This document shows, piece after piece, positions 1 to 6,539 of a stretch of DNA of 8,335 nucleotides; position 1 is the first letter of the stretch, and every line of letters starts with the position of its first letter. Under the pieces are notes generated by a model that worked only from the letters and a program-made list of their open reading frames with translations, ran no database searches and was not told where the DNA came from. The translations under genes and the position numbers were made by a program. Source of the stretch: Gammaproteobacteria bacterium (GTDB lineage Bacteria > Pseudomonadota > Gammaproteobacteria > Steroidobacterales > Steroidobacteraceae); assembly GCA_019242385.1 (NCBI GenBank), contig JAFAVO010000356.1:1-8335 (forward strand), written 5' to 3'.

Positions 1-1871
1 GCCTAAGGGGCGGTGAAGCGGAAGGGTTGTCCGCCGCGGAGGCGGCTGCGGTGAAGCGCTGGCGCAGCGTGCTGCTCGATGTGGCCATTCAGGAGATGGG
101 ACACCTCGCCGCGGTGTGGAACATCACCTCGGCGCTCGGTGCGAGTCCACGGATCGGGCGCACCAACTTTCCTCTGGACCCGGGTTACCTGCCGGCCGGT
201 ATTACCGTCAAGCTCGCGCCATTCAACGCGGACACCCTGCAGCACTTCGTGTTCCTCGAGCGCCCGCAGGGTGCGACGGAGCCCGAAGGCCAGGGCTTCG
301 CGTGCGAGCGGCCCTATGCGCGGGGCACCGATCGCCCGCACCTGACACCGATGGGGCGCGATTACGACACGGTCGGGATCTTCTACGAGCGTTTGGGGGA
401 AGGACTGCGCACTTTCGTCGATCGCTACGGTGAGTCCATCGCCTTCGATGGCGACCCCGCCCTGCAACTCTCCAGTGAGGAGGTCAATCTTCCAGGCGCC
501 CGCCACGTCATCTGCCTGAAGACGGCGCTCGCGGCTTTCCATGCCATCATCGAGCAGGGCGAGGGCGCGCCGCGTGATTCGGCCGCCTCGCACTTCCAGA
601 AATTCCTCGGCATCCGCACCGAGCTCGAGGCACTGACGCAGAAGAATCCGGCCTTCGCCCCCGCCTTTCCGGCGGCCACCAACCCGGTGCTGCGCCGGCC
701 GCCACGCCCGGAGGGGCGCGTGTGGCTCGAGAATCCGGAGGCGTTTGCGACCGTGGATCTCGCCAATGCGAGCTATGCGCTGATGCTGCGCCTCATCGGC
801 TATGCCTACGCGCTGCGCGGCCCAAGCAAGGAGAAGTCACTCGCGGTGGATCTCGGCATCGGCCTCATGCAGGCCATGATGCCGCTCGCCGAGCGCGCCG
901 CGCGGCTGCCGGCCGGTCCCTCCAACCCACACTGTAACGCCGGCATGTCCTTCATCGTGCTGCGCGATCCGAGCCCGCTTCCGCCCGGGCCCGCGGCGCG
1001 GCGCTTGCTCATCGAGCGCTTCACGCAGCTCGCGGAGGCAGGCACAGCGCTGTGCGCCTCGGGCGACGCGCGTGCGCTGGCGGCGTCCGAGCAGCTCTCG
1101 CGCCTCGCCGCACGCGCCTCGCGGGAATTCGATCTTGCGGCTGCCGCAGCACCCGCGGCCCCCGCGCCGGGAATCGCCGCCGCGGCGATCGCGCCGACGT
1201 CCGCGGTCCCAGGCAGTGCTGAGATGGGAGCCGCCTCCGGCATCGAGCGTGTCCGCGGCGAGAAGCTCGAGCTGGAGTTTGAGGCGAAGCGCTGCATCCA
1301 TTCGCGCTTCTGCGTCACGTGGACACCGAAGGTGTTTCTCGCCAACGTCAAGGGTCCGTGGATTCATCCGGACGCCATGCCGCTCGAGCGCGTGGTGGAG
1401 GTGGCGCACGCCTGTCCATCCGGCGCCATACGCTATCGTCGGTTCGATGGCGGCCTCGATGAGGGCCCACCGCCTGTGAACCTCGCGATGGTGCGCGAAG
1501 CGGGGCCGTATGCCTTCCGGGCCCAGCTCGAGATCGATGGGACGCCCGCCGGATTTCGCGCCACCTTGTGCCGTTGCGGTGCCTCGAAGAACAAGCCTTA
1601 CTGCGATGGTTCGCATCACGACATCGGCTTCACGGCGAGCGGCGAGCCCGCGAGCGGCAAGACCGACACGCTCGCGCAACGCGACGGCGTGCTCGCGATC
1701 GATCCGCAGCCCAATGGCCCGCTGCGGGTGCGGGGCAATCTCGAGATCGTGAGCGGCACCGGACGCGCGGTCTCGCGCGTGACCTCGGCTTACCTGTGCC
1801 GCTGTGGCGGGAGCGCCAACAAGCCCTTCTGCGACGGCACCCACACCAAGATCGGGTTCAGTTCCCGCTGA
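1..1871 (+). CDS. Multidomain iron protein: ferritin-like + 4Fe-4S mono-cluster + two CDGSH domains (5' partial)
   Basis: Residues are numbered from the TTG at 27. The N-terminal region (to about 365) resembles the VioB-type ferritin-like family: a helix with ExxH (E23, H26), then Gly-Ala-Ser-Pro, and later an EQGEG...SHF segment (E176, H189), plausible iron ligands. An Ala/Pro-rich linker (about 370-405) follows. Residues 413-470 match the divergent 4Fe-4S mono-cluster family (YjdI-like) with C423, C429 and C463 in CPSGA. Two CDGSH 2Fe-2S motifs follow: C515, C517, C526, H530 and C591, C593, C602, H606. Each fits C-x-C-x2-S-x3-P-x-C-D-G-x-H. The frame is open to base 3, and the family's first helix with its Glu-His pair is absent, so the true start lies upstream of the window and TTG 27 is probably internal. 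The domain set suggests a soluble cytoplasmic redox or iron-handling protein; the reaction is unknown. The stop TGA is 4 bases from the convergent next gene. Confidence 0.9.
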   Translation, partial: LRGGEAEGLSAAEAAAVKRWRSVLLDVAIQEMGHLAAVWNITSALGASPRIGRTNFPLDPGYLPAGITVKLAPFNADTLQHFVFLERPQGATEPEGQGFACERPYARGTDRPHLTPMGRDYDTVGIFYERLGEGLRTFVDRYGESIAFDGDPALQLSSEEVNLPGARHVICLKTALAAFHAIIEQGEGAPRDSAASHFQKFLGIRTELEALTQKNPAFAPAFPAATNPVLRRPPRPEGRVWLENPEAFATVDLANASYALMLRLIGYAYALRGPSKEKSLAVDLGIGLMQAMMPLAERAARLPAGPSNPHCNAGMSFIVLRDPSPLPPGPAARRLLIERFTQLAEAGTALCASGDARALAASEQLSRLAARASREFDLAAAAAPAAPAPGIAAAAIAPTSAVPGSAEMGAASGIERVRGEKLELEFEAKRCIHSRFCVTWTPKVFLANVKGPWIHPDAMPLERVVEVAHACPSGAIRYRRFDGGLDEGPPPVNLAMVREAGPYAFRAQLEIDGTPAGFRATLCRCGASKNKPYCDGSHHDIGFTASGEPASGKTDTLAQRDGVLAIDPQPNGPLRVRGNLEIVSGTGRAVSRVTSAYLCRCGGSANKPFCDGTHTKIGFSSR

Positions 1872-1875
1872 CGCG

Positions 1876-2451
1876 CTAGGACGCCGGTAATATCTCCACC
1901 GCTACTGAATCGGTGAAGGTGACCTGGACTGTGTCGCCGCGCTTGAGCTCACGGATGAATTGCTGCATCTCGGGTGTCTTCACCTGAACGATGTGAGTCG
2001 TTCCGTCCGACCTCGTGAACGCGACCGTGTTCGTCGGCAAATTGACATCCTGTATCTTGACGGTCACCGTCGCCGAGCGGCCAATCACACCCGACGGGCT
2101 CATGCCCGGTGAGTTGCCCTGGGCGAAAGTGGACACCGCCGGGTCGTTGATGGTTTTGCCGCCCTTGACGACCTGTGCCATGGTCCCCTGGTAGTAGTTG
2201 ACGGTGACCCGGTCGCCGACCTTCAGGTTGTTGAAGTTCTTGACACCGGGACCCGCCTGGATGGTCAACGCTCCACGCTCTCCCTGAATCGTGACCTCGC
2301 GCGTCGCCGCGTCGATTGCCCTCACCGTGGCTCTCATCGTGGTAAGCGTGCTGGTGTAGGCGCCCCCGGGCTGCTGTCCCCAGGCGCAGTTGACCATCAC
2401 GGACACGGCGAGGATCGCAAGTTGCCCTTTGAGGCTGGTGGGTTTCTTCAT
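1876..2451 (-). CDS. Exported protein of unknown function with two related beta-rich repeats
   Basis: I do not recognise a named family. The 191-residue product starts MKKPTSLKG, followed by a hydrophobic stretch (about 10-25) ending CAWGQQ, a typical Sec signal peptide; cleavage near the AWG-QQ boundary would give a periplasmic protein. The Cys before AWG could suggest a lipoprotein, but the lipobox is poor. The mature part holds two similar halves. Each has the pattern TV-x3-D, a short turn, a hydrophobic strand, a Gly turn, a second strand, a Phe, then LK-x-GD-x-V-x-V (LKVGDRVTV and LKRGDTVQV). This looks like a small beta-barrel or OB-like fold. The ATG at 2451 is chosen over an upstream GTG at 2478 because a strong AAGGAGA precedes it and the signal peptide begins there. 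G+C is visibly lower than in the neighbours. It could be transcribed with tgpA or from its own promoter in the 119-base gap. Confidence 0.85.
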   Translation of the reverse strand: MKKPTSLKGQLAILAVSVMVNCAWGQQPGGAYTSTLTTMRATVRAIDAATREVTIQGERGALTIQAGPGVKNFNNLKVGDRVTVNYYQGTMAQVVKGGKTINDPAVSTFAQGNSPGMSPSGVIGRSATVTVKIQDVNLPTNTVAFTRSDGTTHIVQVKTPEMQQFIRELKRGDTVQVTFTDSVAVEILPAS

Positions 2452-2455
2452 GGCA

Positions 2456-2462
2456 TCTCCTT
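2456..2462 (-). promoter_or_regulatory. Strong Shine-Dalgarno site of the exported-protein gene
   Basis: On the minus strand AAGGAGA precedes the ATG at 2451, with the AGGAG core 5 bases from the start codon. It is the best ribosome binding site in the window and decides the start in favour of the ATG over the upstream in-frame GTG at 2478. Confidence 0.8.
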
Positions 2463-2472
2463 GGCTGAGCCC

Positions 2473-2485
2473 TGACACGATGTCA
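2473..2485. promoter_or_regulatory. Short inverted repeat upstream of the exported-protein gene (possible operator or leader hairpin)
   Basis: TGACA-CGA-TGTCA is a 5+5 base inverted repeat around a 3-base centre, lying 22 bases before the ATG at 2451 and just upstream of its ribosome binding site. It could be a dimeric regulator site, or a small hairpin in the mRNA leader with a 3-base loop. I cannot assign a regulator. A 10-base symmetry can arise by chance, so this is a weak call. Confidence 0.25.
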
Positions 2486-2570
2486 TCGAGTCGCGCAGAT
2501 TTTTTGAGCGTTCTTGCTTACAACAGGAGCGAGTCGGTAGCAATTGGACCTGGGTCCCATTTCAGACTCG

Positions 2571-4562
2571 TCATCTGTCCCGGACTGTGCGCGCGAGTGA
2601 CAGGCGGCCAACGTCGCGGCTGAATTCCTCGATCTCCCGCTCCGCCCTCTCGGGCGGCGGTCCGTAGCGAAGCTCGGCGTAGCGGGTCAGCAGCGGCAGC
2701 ACCGCCGCCTGCGCCTGCGGATGGCGCGCGATGAGCGCGGCGGCGAAATCGAGCGGACCCTGGTGCGGAGCGCGCGGCACGATGCGCGCGAGCTTGCGGC
2801 ACAAACGGGCGTAAGCACGCGCGAGCGGATCGGGCCGCAGCGGTGCCATGGCGCGGCGCAGGTGCCAGGCGATCAGCGCCAGCCAGCCGCAGAGCGCCAG
2901 CATGAAGGCCCAGCCGAGATAACGCGCATCGGGCGAGCGGATGCCGAGGCGCGCGAGCACATCGAGCTGGCTGTCGTAGTCGAATCTCACCACGTGATTG
3001 GTCCACCACGCGTTGGCCGCATCCCAGCGCTGCAGCAGCTGCATCAGCCAGGGCGAGGCGTGCAGCAGACGCGCGCGCACCGGCAACTCCTGCGGCAGGA
3101 GGTCGATGATCCCGCGTTGCAGCCTCTCGGGCGCAACGACCGCCGTCGGATCGACACGCGTCCAGCCGTGGCCCACGAGCCAGACCTCCGCCCACGCGTG
3201 GGCGTCTGCCTGGCGCACGAGAAAATAATCACCGAACGGGATCCATTCGCCCCCGAGGTAACCGGTAACCACCCGCGAGGGCACGCCTGCGGCTCGCATG
3301 AGCACGACGAAGGCCGAGGCGTAGTGGCCGCAGAAGCCCACCCGCGTCCTGAAAAGAAAGTCATCGATCGCGTCGGGGCCGAGCCGCTCGGGCTCGAGCG
3401 AGTAGACGAAGCCGCCATCGCGCAGATAGCCGAGCACCGCCTGTACGTACGCCGCATCCGACCCGGCGCGCTCGCGCAGGCTCGCGGCCAGGGCGTGGGT
3501 ACGTGGATTCCGCGATGCGGGCAGCGCGGTATCCTGATGTTGTGCGGCCGGCTCGAGCGGCTGCATCACGGCGGTGTGGGTGTACGAGAGCGCGTCGAAG
3601 CTCACGGGGTCATTCAGCGGGTCCGCACCCATGAGTTGATCGTCGTAGGTGAGCCGTGCGCGCGCATCCGGTGCCCCCACCGGCGTGTCGAGAGCGAACC
3701 ACCAGCGTTGCCGGCTCGCTTCGAGCTGCACGCGATAGCGGTAGGCGGTGCCCACGTGCACCCGCGGCACCGGCGCGCGCAGGTCGAAGGCGTTGCGCCG
3801 CCAGGTCTGGCCATCGAACTCGTGCAGCACCGGTCCGCGCCAGTAGCGCTCCTGCGGCGGTGGTATCGGCCCGAGGAACTGCACGCGGAAGGCGGCGTCG
3901 TAGCTGGTCGCGAGCTTGCCGATGCTGCCGGGTGTCATGGTGTCGGAGAGACCGCTCAGTGCCAGGTCGTTACGTGGGATCGCCCAGAAGGCTCCGGGAA
4001 GTCGCGGAAAGAACACGAACAGCAGCAACGCCAGCGGCACCGCGAGGAGCAGCGCGCGGCCGGCGAGCGACATGGCGGCGCGCGCCGAGGTGGCGGGCGC
4101 GGCGATGACTGCGAGCGCTGCGCACGAGAGCCACGCCTGCAGACCGTAGAGCGGCGCGCGCGCGAGATCCTGCCGATCGAGACAGGCAGCGAGCAGCAGG
4201 AAAAGGCCCGCTGCCACCATCACGACCTGATCACGCGCGCCGCGTGTCTCCAGCAACTTCAGCCCTGCCATGAGCAGCAGCAGTGTCGTGCCGGCGGCGA
4301 GTCCGTTCAGCGTATGGAAGCGGGCGAGCACGATCGCGACGAGCGCGAGCGCGAGCACCGCCCGGGCCGCGACGCCGGGGTCGGCGCCGCCGCGGTACGC
4401 GGTCAGCAGCCGCCAGCCGACGAGGAGCAGCGCGACCGCGGCCGCCCAGGGAGGCACGCGATCGGCGTGCAGCAGCACACCGCCGGCAAATGCGGCACAG
4501 GTCCAAAGCAGCGGCCGGAGCGCCGCGAGGTCCGGGGCGGGCACCGCTGGCGCGCCGCTCAC
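2571..4562 (-). CDS. tgpA: TgpA-type membrane transglutaminase-like protein (DUF3488 / transglutaminase core / DUF4129)
   Basis: The 663 residues are close to the length of Pseudomonas TgpA. The N-terminal region has about six to seven hydrophobic segments (near 17-33, 40-54, 65-82, 90-104, 114-128, 141-155, 168-186), matching the DUF3488 membrane part. A large periplasmic region follows, with the transglutaminase core at about 350-475. The catalytic triad is visible: C411 in GFCGHYA, H455 in DAHAWAEVW and D471 in VDPTA. A last membrane segment lies near 548-566, then a cytoplasmic DUF4129-like tail to 650. The family is a cysteine-protease-like acyl transferase anchored in the inner membrane; in P. 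aeruginosa it is reported as essential, with its natural substrate unknown. The GTG start at 4562 overlaps the DUF58 stop by GTGA, with GAGGA 9 bases upstream as ribosome binding site. It is the last gene of the coupled set, unless the exported-protein gene downstream is co-transcribed. Confidence 0.93.
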   Translation of the reverse strand: MSGAPAVPAPDLAALRPLLWTCAAFAGGVLLHADRVPPWAAAVALLLVGWRLLTAYRGGADPGVAARAVLALALVAIVLARFHTLNGLAAGTTLLLLMAGLKLLETRGARDQVVMVAAGLFLLLAACLDRQDLARAPLYGLQAWLSCAALAVIAAPATSARAAMSLAGRALLLAVPLALLLFVFFPRLPGAFWAIPRNDLALSGLSDTMTPGSIGKLATSYDAAFRVQFLGPIPPPQERYWRGPVLHEFDGQTWRRNAFDLRAPVPRVHVGTAYRYRVQLEASRQRWWFALDTPVGAPDARARLTYDDQLMGADPLNDPVSFDALSYTHTAVMQPLEPAAQHQDTALPASRNPRTHALAASLRERAGSDAAYVQAVLGYLRDGGFVYSLEPERLGPDAIDDFLFRTRVGFCGHYASAFVVLMRAAGVPSRVVTGYLGGEWIPFGDYFLVRQADAHAWAEVWLVGHGWTRVDPTAVVAPERLQRGIIDLLPQELPVRARLLHASPWLMQLLQRWDAANAWWTNHVVRFDYDSQLDVLARLGIRSPDARYLGWAFMLALCGWLALIAWHLRRAMAPLRPDPLARAYARLCRKLARIVPRAPHQGPLDFAAALIARHPQAQAAVLPLLTRYAELRYGPPPERAEREIEEFSRDVGRLSLARTVRDR
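4559..4562 (-). other. GTGA stop/start overlap between DUF58 gene and tgpA
   Basis: Read on the minus strand, GTGA holds the tgpA start GTG (4562-4560) and the DUF58 stop TGA (4561-4559). Such 4-base overlaps usually mean translational coupling by re-initiating ribosomes. A modest GAGGA lies 9 bases upstream of the GTG. Confidence 0.8.
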
Positions 4563-5575
4563 CGCGCCGTGTCCTCGAGACCGAAGAGTGCGAGTGCGGC
4601 GAGACAGCGGTGGCGGTGCTCGGGACCGCGGTCGGCAGCGAGCCGCAGCTTCGGCAGGATCAGACCATAGCGCTCACCCTGAGCCTCGGCGTCGACGACC
4701 CAGCGGGCCAGCTGCGAGAGCCGCGCCTCCTGATCGAGATGGGCGAGCTGCGCGTACTCGAACATGCGCAATTCGGAGGCGCCCTGCACGTACTCCTTGA
4801 CGAGCAGCGGTGCTTCGCGCGCGTATGCCTTCCAGTCCACCTGCCGTGGAGAGTCCCCATCGCGGAAAGGTCGCAGTCCGACCCATTCATCCGCGCCAGC
4901 GCCCAACTGGCTGCGTGCGCCGGCCGCGCGCGCGCTGTGCGCCGGTATCGGCAGGGCGCCGTGCGGATGCGGATAGACGAGCAGCGTCACCGGGGTGTGC
5001 ACCCAGGTCCAGACGCGGAAGAGACCAAAGGGCCAGGCGGTCGAGAGTCTCACCCGCTCGATGCGCACCACTCCGCGCGCGGGTGCGGCGAGCGGGAGCT
5101 CGATGCGCCGCTGAGTGCCTGCGGGGAGATCGGCGCTCACCAGGGTGCCGGCACGCAGTGCGGCCTCGAGCAGCGGGCGTGCCGCCGCACTGGAGTTGGC
5201 GAGCGTCAGCTGCACAGCGCCCGTGCTGCGCGCAAAGACCGCGGGTGCAACCGCGGCGATCACCTCCGTGCCGAGGAGATTGCGGTGACACTGCTGCATC
5301 ACCACGAGTGCGAAGCCGGTCAGCAGGAAAGTGAAGAAGAGCGCCAGGCTGTTGGCGTAGTTGAGCCCGGCGAGCATCATCAGGAAGAGCAGCGCGGTGA
5401 ACGCGAGCCCGCCGCGAGTCGGCAGAATGTACAGGCGCCGCCGCTCGAGTGCGACGGGCAGGTGATCCTCCCCCTGCCGGCGCCGCATCCATTCTCCGAG
5501 CCGGGTAGCGAACGCGGCGCGCACTGCAGCCCATGGATTCCACCGTGCGCTCCCGAAGGCGCTCGCCGCGGGCAT
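4559..5575 (-). CDS. DUF58-domain membrane protein, MoxR partner
   Basis: A 338-residue protein. A basic N-terminal stretch (about 31-54) leads into two adjacent hydrophobic segments (about 56-72 and 76-94), which probably form a membrane hairpin. The DUF58 signature is at about 232-262: LRPFRDGD-PRQVDWKAYAR, then LLVKEY. The C-terminal part (to 338) resembles gammaproteobacterial relatives, with EARLSQLARWV and GPEHRHRCLAALALF. The molecular function of DUF58 is not established; by position and known co-occurrence it probably links the MoxR ATPase to the membrane transglutaminase. The ATG at 5575 lies 4 bases after the moxR stop, with AAGG only 2 bases away. A second in-frame ATG at 5488 (residue 30) has GGAG at 5-base spacing and could be the real start; the upstream 29 residues contain a plausible amphipathic helix, so I keep the longer form. 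It overlaps tgpA by 4 bases. Confidence 0.9.
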   Translation of the reverse strand: MPAASAFGSARWNPWAAVRAAFATRLGEWMRRRQGEDHLPVALERRRLYILPTRGGLAFTALLFLMMLAGLNYANSLALFFTFLLTGFALVVMQQCHRNLLGTEVIAAVAPAVFARSTGAVQLTLANSSAAARPLLEAALRAGTLVSADLPAGTQRRIELPLAAPARGVVRIERVRLSTAWPFGLFRVWTWVHTPVTLLVYPHPHGALPIPAHSARAAGARSQLGAGADEWVGLRPFRDGDSPRQVDWKAYAREAPLLVKEYVQGASELRMFEYAQLAHLDQEARLSQLARWVVDAEAQGERYGLILPKLRLAADRGPEHRHRCLAALALFGLEDTAR

Positions 5576-5579
5576 GGCC

Positions 5580-6539
5580 TTAAGGTATCGGCACGGCGCG
5601 GATGATCTCGGCCGCGACGTCCGTGTCCCCGGCGTGCTCGGCCGGATCGCGTCGCTCGAGGCGGTGCGCGACCACCGAGGGCAGCACGGCCTGCAGGTCC
5701 TCGGGGAGTACCGAGCGGCGACCGGCGAGGAAGCTCCACGCCTGCGCCGCGCGGATCAGGCCCTGACCGGCGCGCGGGGACAGGCCGAGCTTCAAGTCCG
5801 CCGCCGCGCGGGTGCGCACGATGAGCGCCTGCGCGTAATCGAGCAGGGCGTCGGCCACATACACTTCACGCACCGCACGCTGCACAACGAGCACGCCGGC
5901 GGTCGAGAGCACGGGCGCTATTCCTGCGAGCAGCTCACGCCGGTCGCCACCGCGCAGCAGCTCGCGCTCGTGCGCCGCGTCCGGGTATCCGAGGACCACC
6001 CGCATGAGAAAGCGGTCGAGCTGCGATTCGGGCAGCCCGAAGGTGCCGAGCTGCTCGTGCGGGTTCTGCGTGGCGACGACGAAGAAAGGCTCGGGCAGCA
6101 CGTAGGTGGTGCCATCGGCGCTCACCTGCCGCTCCTCCATGGCCTCGAGCAGCGCGCTTTGCGTGCGCGGACTGGCGCGGTTCACCTCATCCGCGAGCAG
6201 CAGCTGCGTGAAGATGGGTCCGCGGCGGAAATGAAACTGCTGACTCGCGCGATCGAACACGGACACGCCGATGATGTCTGAAGGCAGCAGGTCGCTCGTG
6301 AACTGCACGCGCTGCCAGGATAGCCCGAGCACGTGCGCGAGGGCGTGCGCGAGGGTGGTCTTGCCGACCCCCGGCACGTCCTCGATCAGCAGGTGACCGC
6401 GGGCGAGCAGACAGGCGAGGCACAGGCGGATCTGTGCGGGCTTACCGAGGATGACGGTCTCGAGGGTCGCCAGCACCCGCGTTAGCGTCGCGGCATCGGC
6501 ATCGCCGGCGGCCGCCACGGCCAGATCCGGCGCGCTCAC
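5580..6539 (-). CDS. MoxR-family AAA+ ATPase
   Basis: The 319 residues are a usual length for the MoxR family. In order: Walker A at 54-62 (DVPGVGKTT, K60), Walker B at 113-118 (LLLADE), sensor 1 at 155-160 (VATQNP, N159), the arginine-finger region ESQLDRF (R176), and sensor 2 in the lid domain at LSPRAGQG (R256). All key residues are intact, so it should be an active cytoplasmic ATPase. MoxR proteins act as chaperone-like remodelers, often for the products of adjacent genes; here the partners would be DUF58 and TgpA directly downstream. It starts with GTG at 6539 overlapping the valS stop by GTGA. I see no good ribosome binding site upstream, so translation probably depends on coupling to valS. 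The stop TAA is 4 bases before the DUF58 ATG. Other MoxR paralogs are common, so I give no specific symbol. Confidence 0.95.
   Translation of the reverse strand: MSAPDLAVAAAGDADAATLTRVLATLETVILGKPAQIRLCLACLLARGHLLIEDVPGVGKTTLAHALAHVLGLSWQRVQFTSDLLPSDIIGVSVFDRASQQFHFRRGPIFTQLLLADEVNRASPRTQSALLEAMEERQVSADGTTYVLPEPFFVVATQNPHEQLGTFGLPESQLDRFLMRVVLGYPDAAHERELLRGGDRRELLAGIAPVLSTAGVLVVQRAVREVYVADALLDYAQALIVRTRAAADLKLGLSPRAGQGLIRAAQAWSFLAGRRSVLPEDLQAVLPSVVAHRLERRDPAEHAGDTDVAAEIIRAVPIP
6536..6539 (-). other. GTGA stop/start overlap between valS and the MoxR gene
   Basis: Read on the minus strand, GTGA holds the moxR start GTG (6539-6537) and the valS stop TGA (6538-6536). The 20 bases before the GTG contain no purine-rich Shine-Dalgarno-like run, so ribosomes finishing valS probably start moxR. 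Confidence 0.75.

Larger units (their letters stand above)
2452..2570 (-). other. 119-base intergenic gap between tgpA and the exported-protein gene
   Basis: This is the only gap in the window longer than a few bases. Read on the minus strand it holds, in order: an inverted repeat right after the tgpA stop (CGAGTC at 2570-2565 pairing with GACTCG at 2535-2530, with a smaller GGACC/GGTCC pair inside at 2546-2557), an A-rich stretch near 2500-2505, the TGACA/TGTCA repeat and the ribosome binding site. No T-run follows the first repeat, so it is not a standard intrinsic terminator. The best promoter-like pair I can find (TTGCTA, 17 bases, TAAGCA) has a poor -10 box. A promoter is likely but I cannot place it. 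Confidence 0.5.

Noticed and set aside
837..1844. A 335-codon open frame on the - strand opposite the iron protein
   Set aside because: The opposite strand carries unmistakable CDGSH and 4Fe-4S motifs, and this frame has no coherent domain or membrane pattern.
2476..2478. Upstream GTG start for the exported protein
   Set aside because: It would place nine hydrophilic residues before the Lys-Lys signal peptide start and ignore the strong AAGGAGA in front of the ATG at 2451.
2495..2550. Sigma-70 promoter (TTGCTA, 17 bases, TAAGCA) on the minus strand
   Set aside because: The -10 box matches the consensus poorly, and similar matches occur by chance; I mention it only as part of the gap.
2546..2557. 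GGACC/GGTCC pair as a transcription terminator
   Set aside because: The loop would be only 2 bases (4 if the top pair opens), the stem is too short and no T-run follows on the minus strand.
2721..4670. A long open frame (649 codons) on the + strand opposite tgpA
   Set aside because: It is antisense to a gene with an intact catalytic triad, and its translation is low-complexity, rich in Arg, Glu, Gln and His with no recognisable domain, as expected for a shadow frame in GC-rich DNA.
4283..5605. A 440-codon open frame on the + strand opposite the DUF58 gene
   Set aside because: It is antisense to a gene with a clear family signature and has an Arg/Ala-rich composition without domains, typical of a GC-rich shadow.
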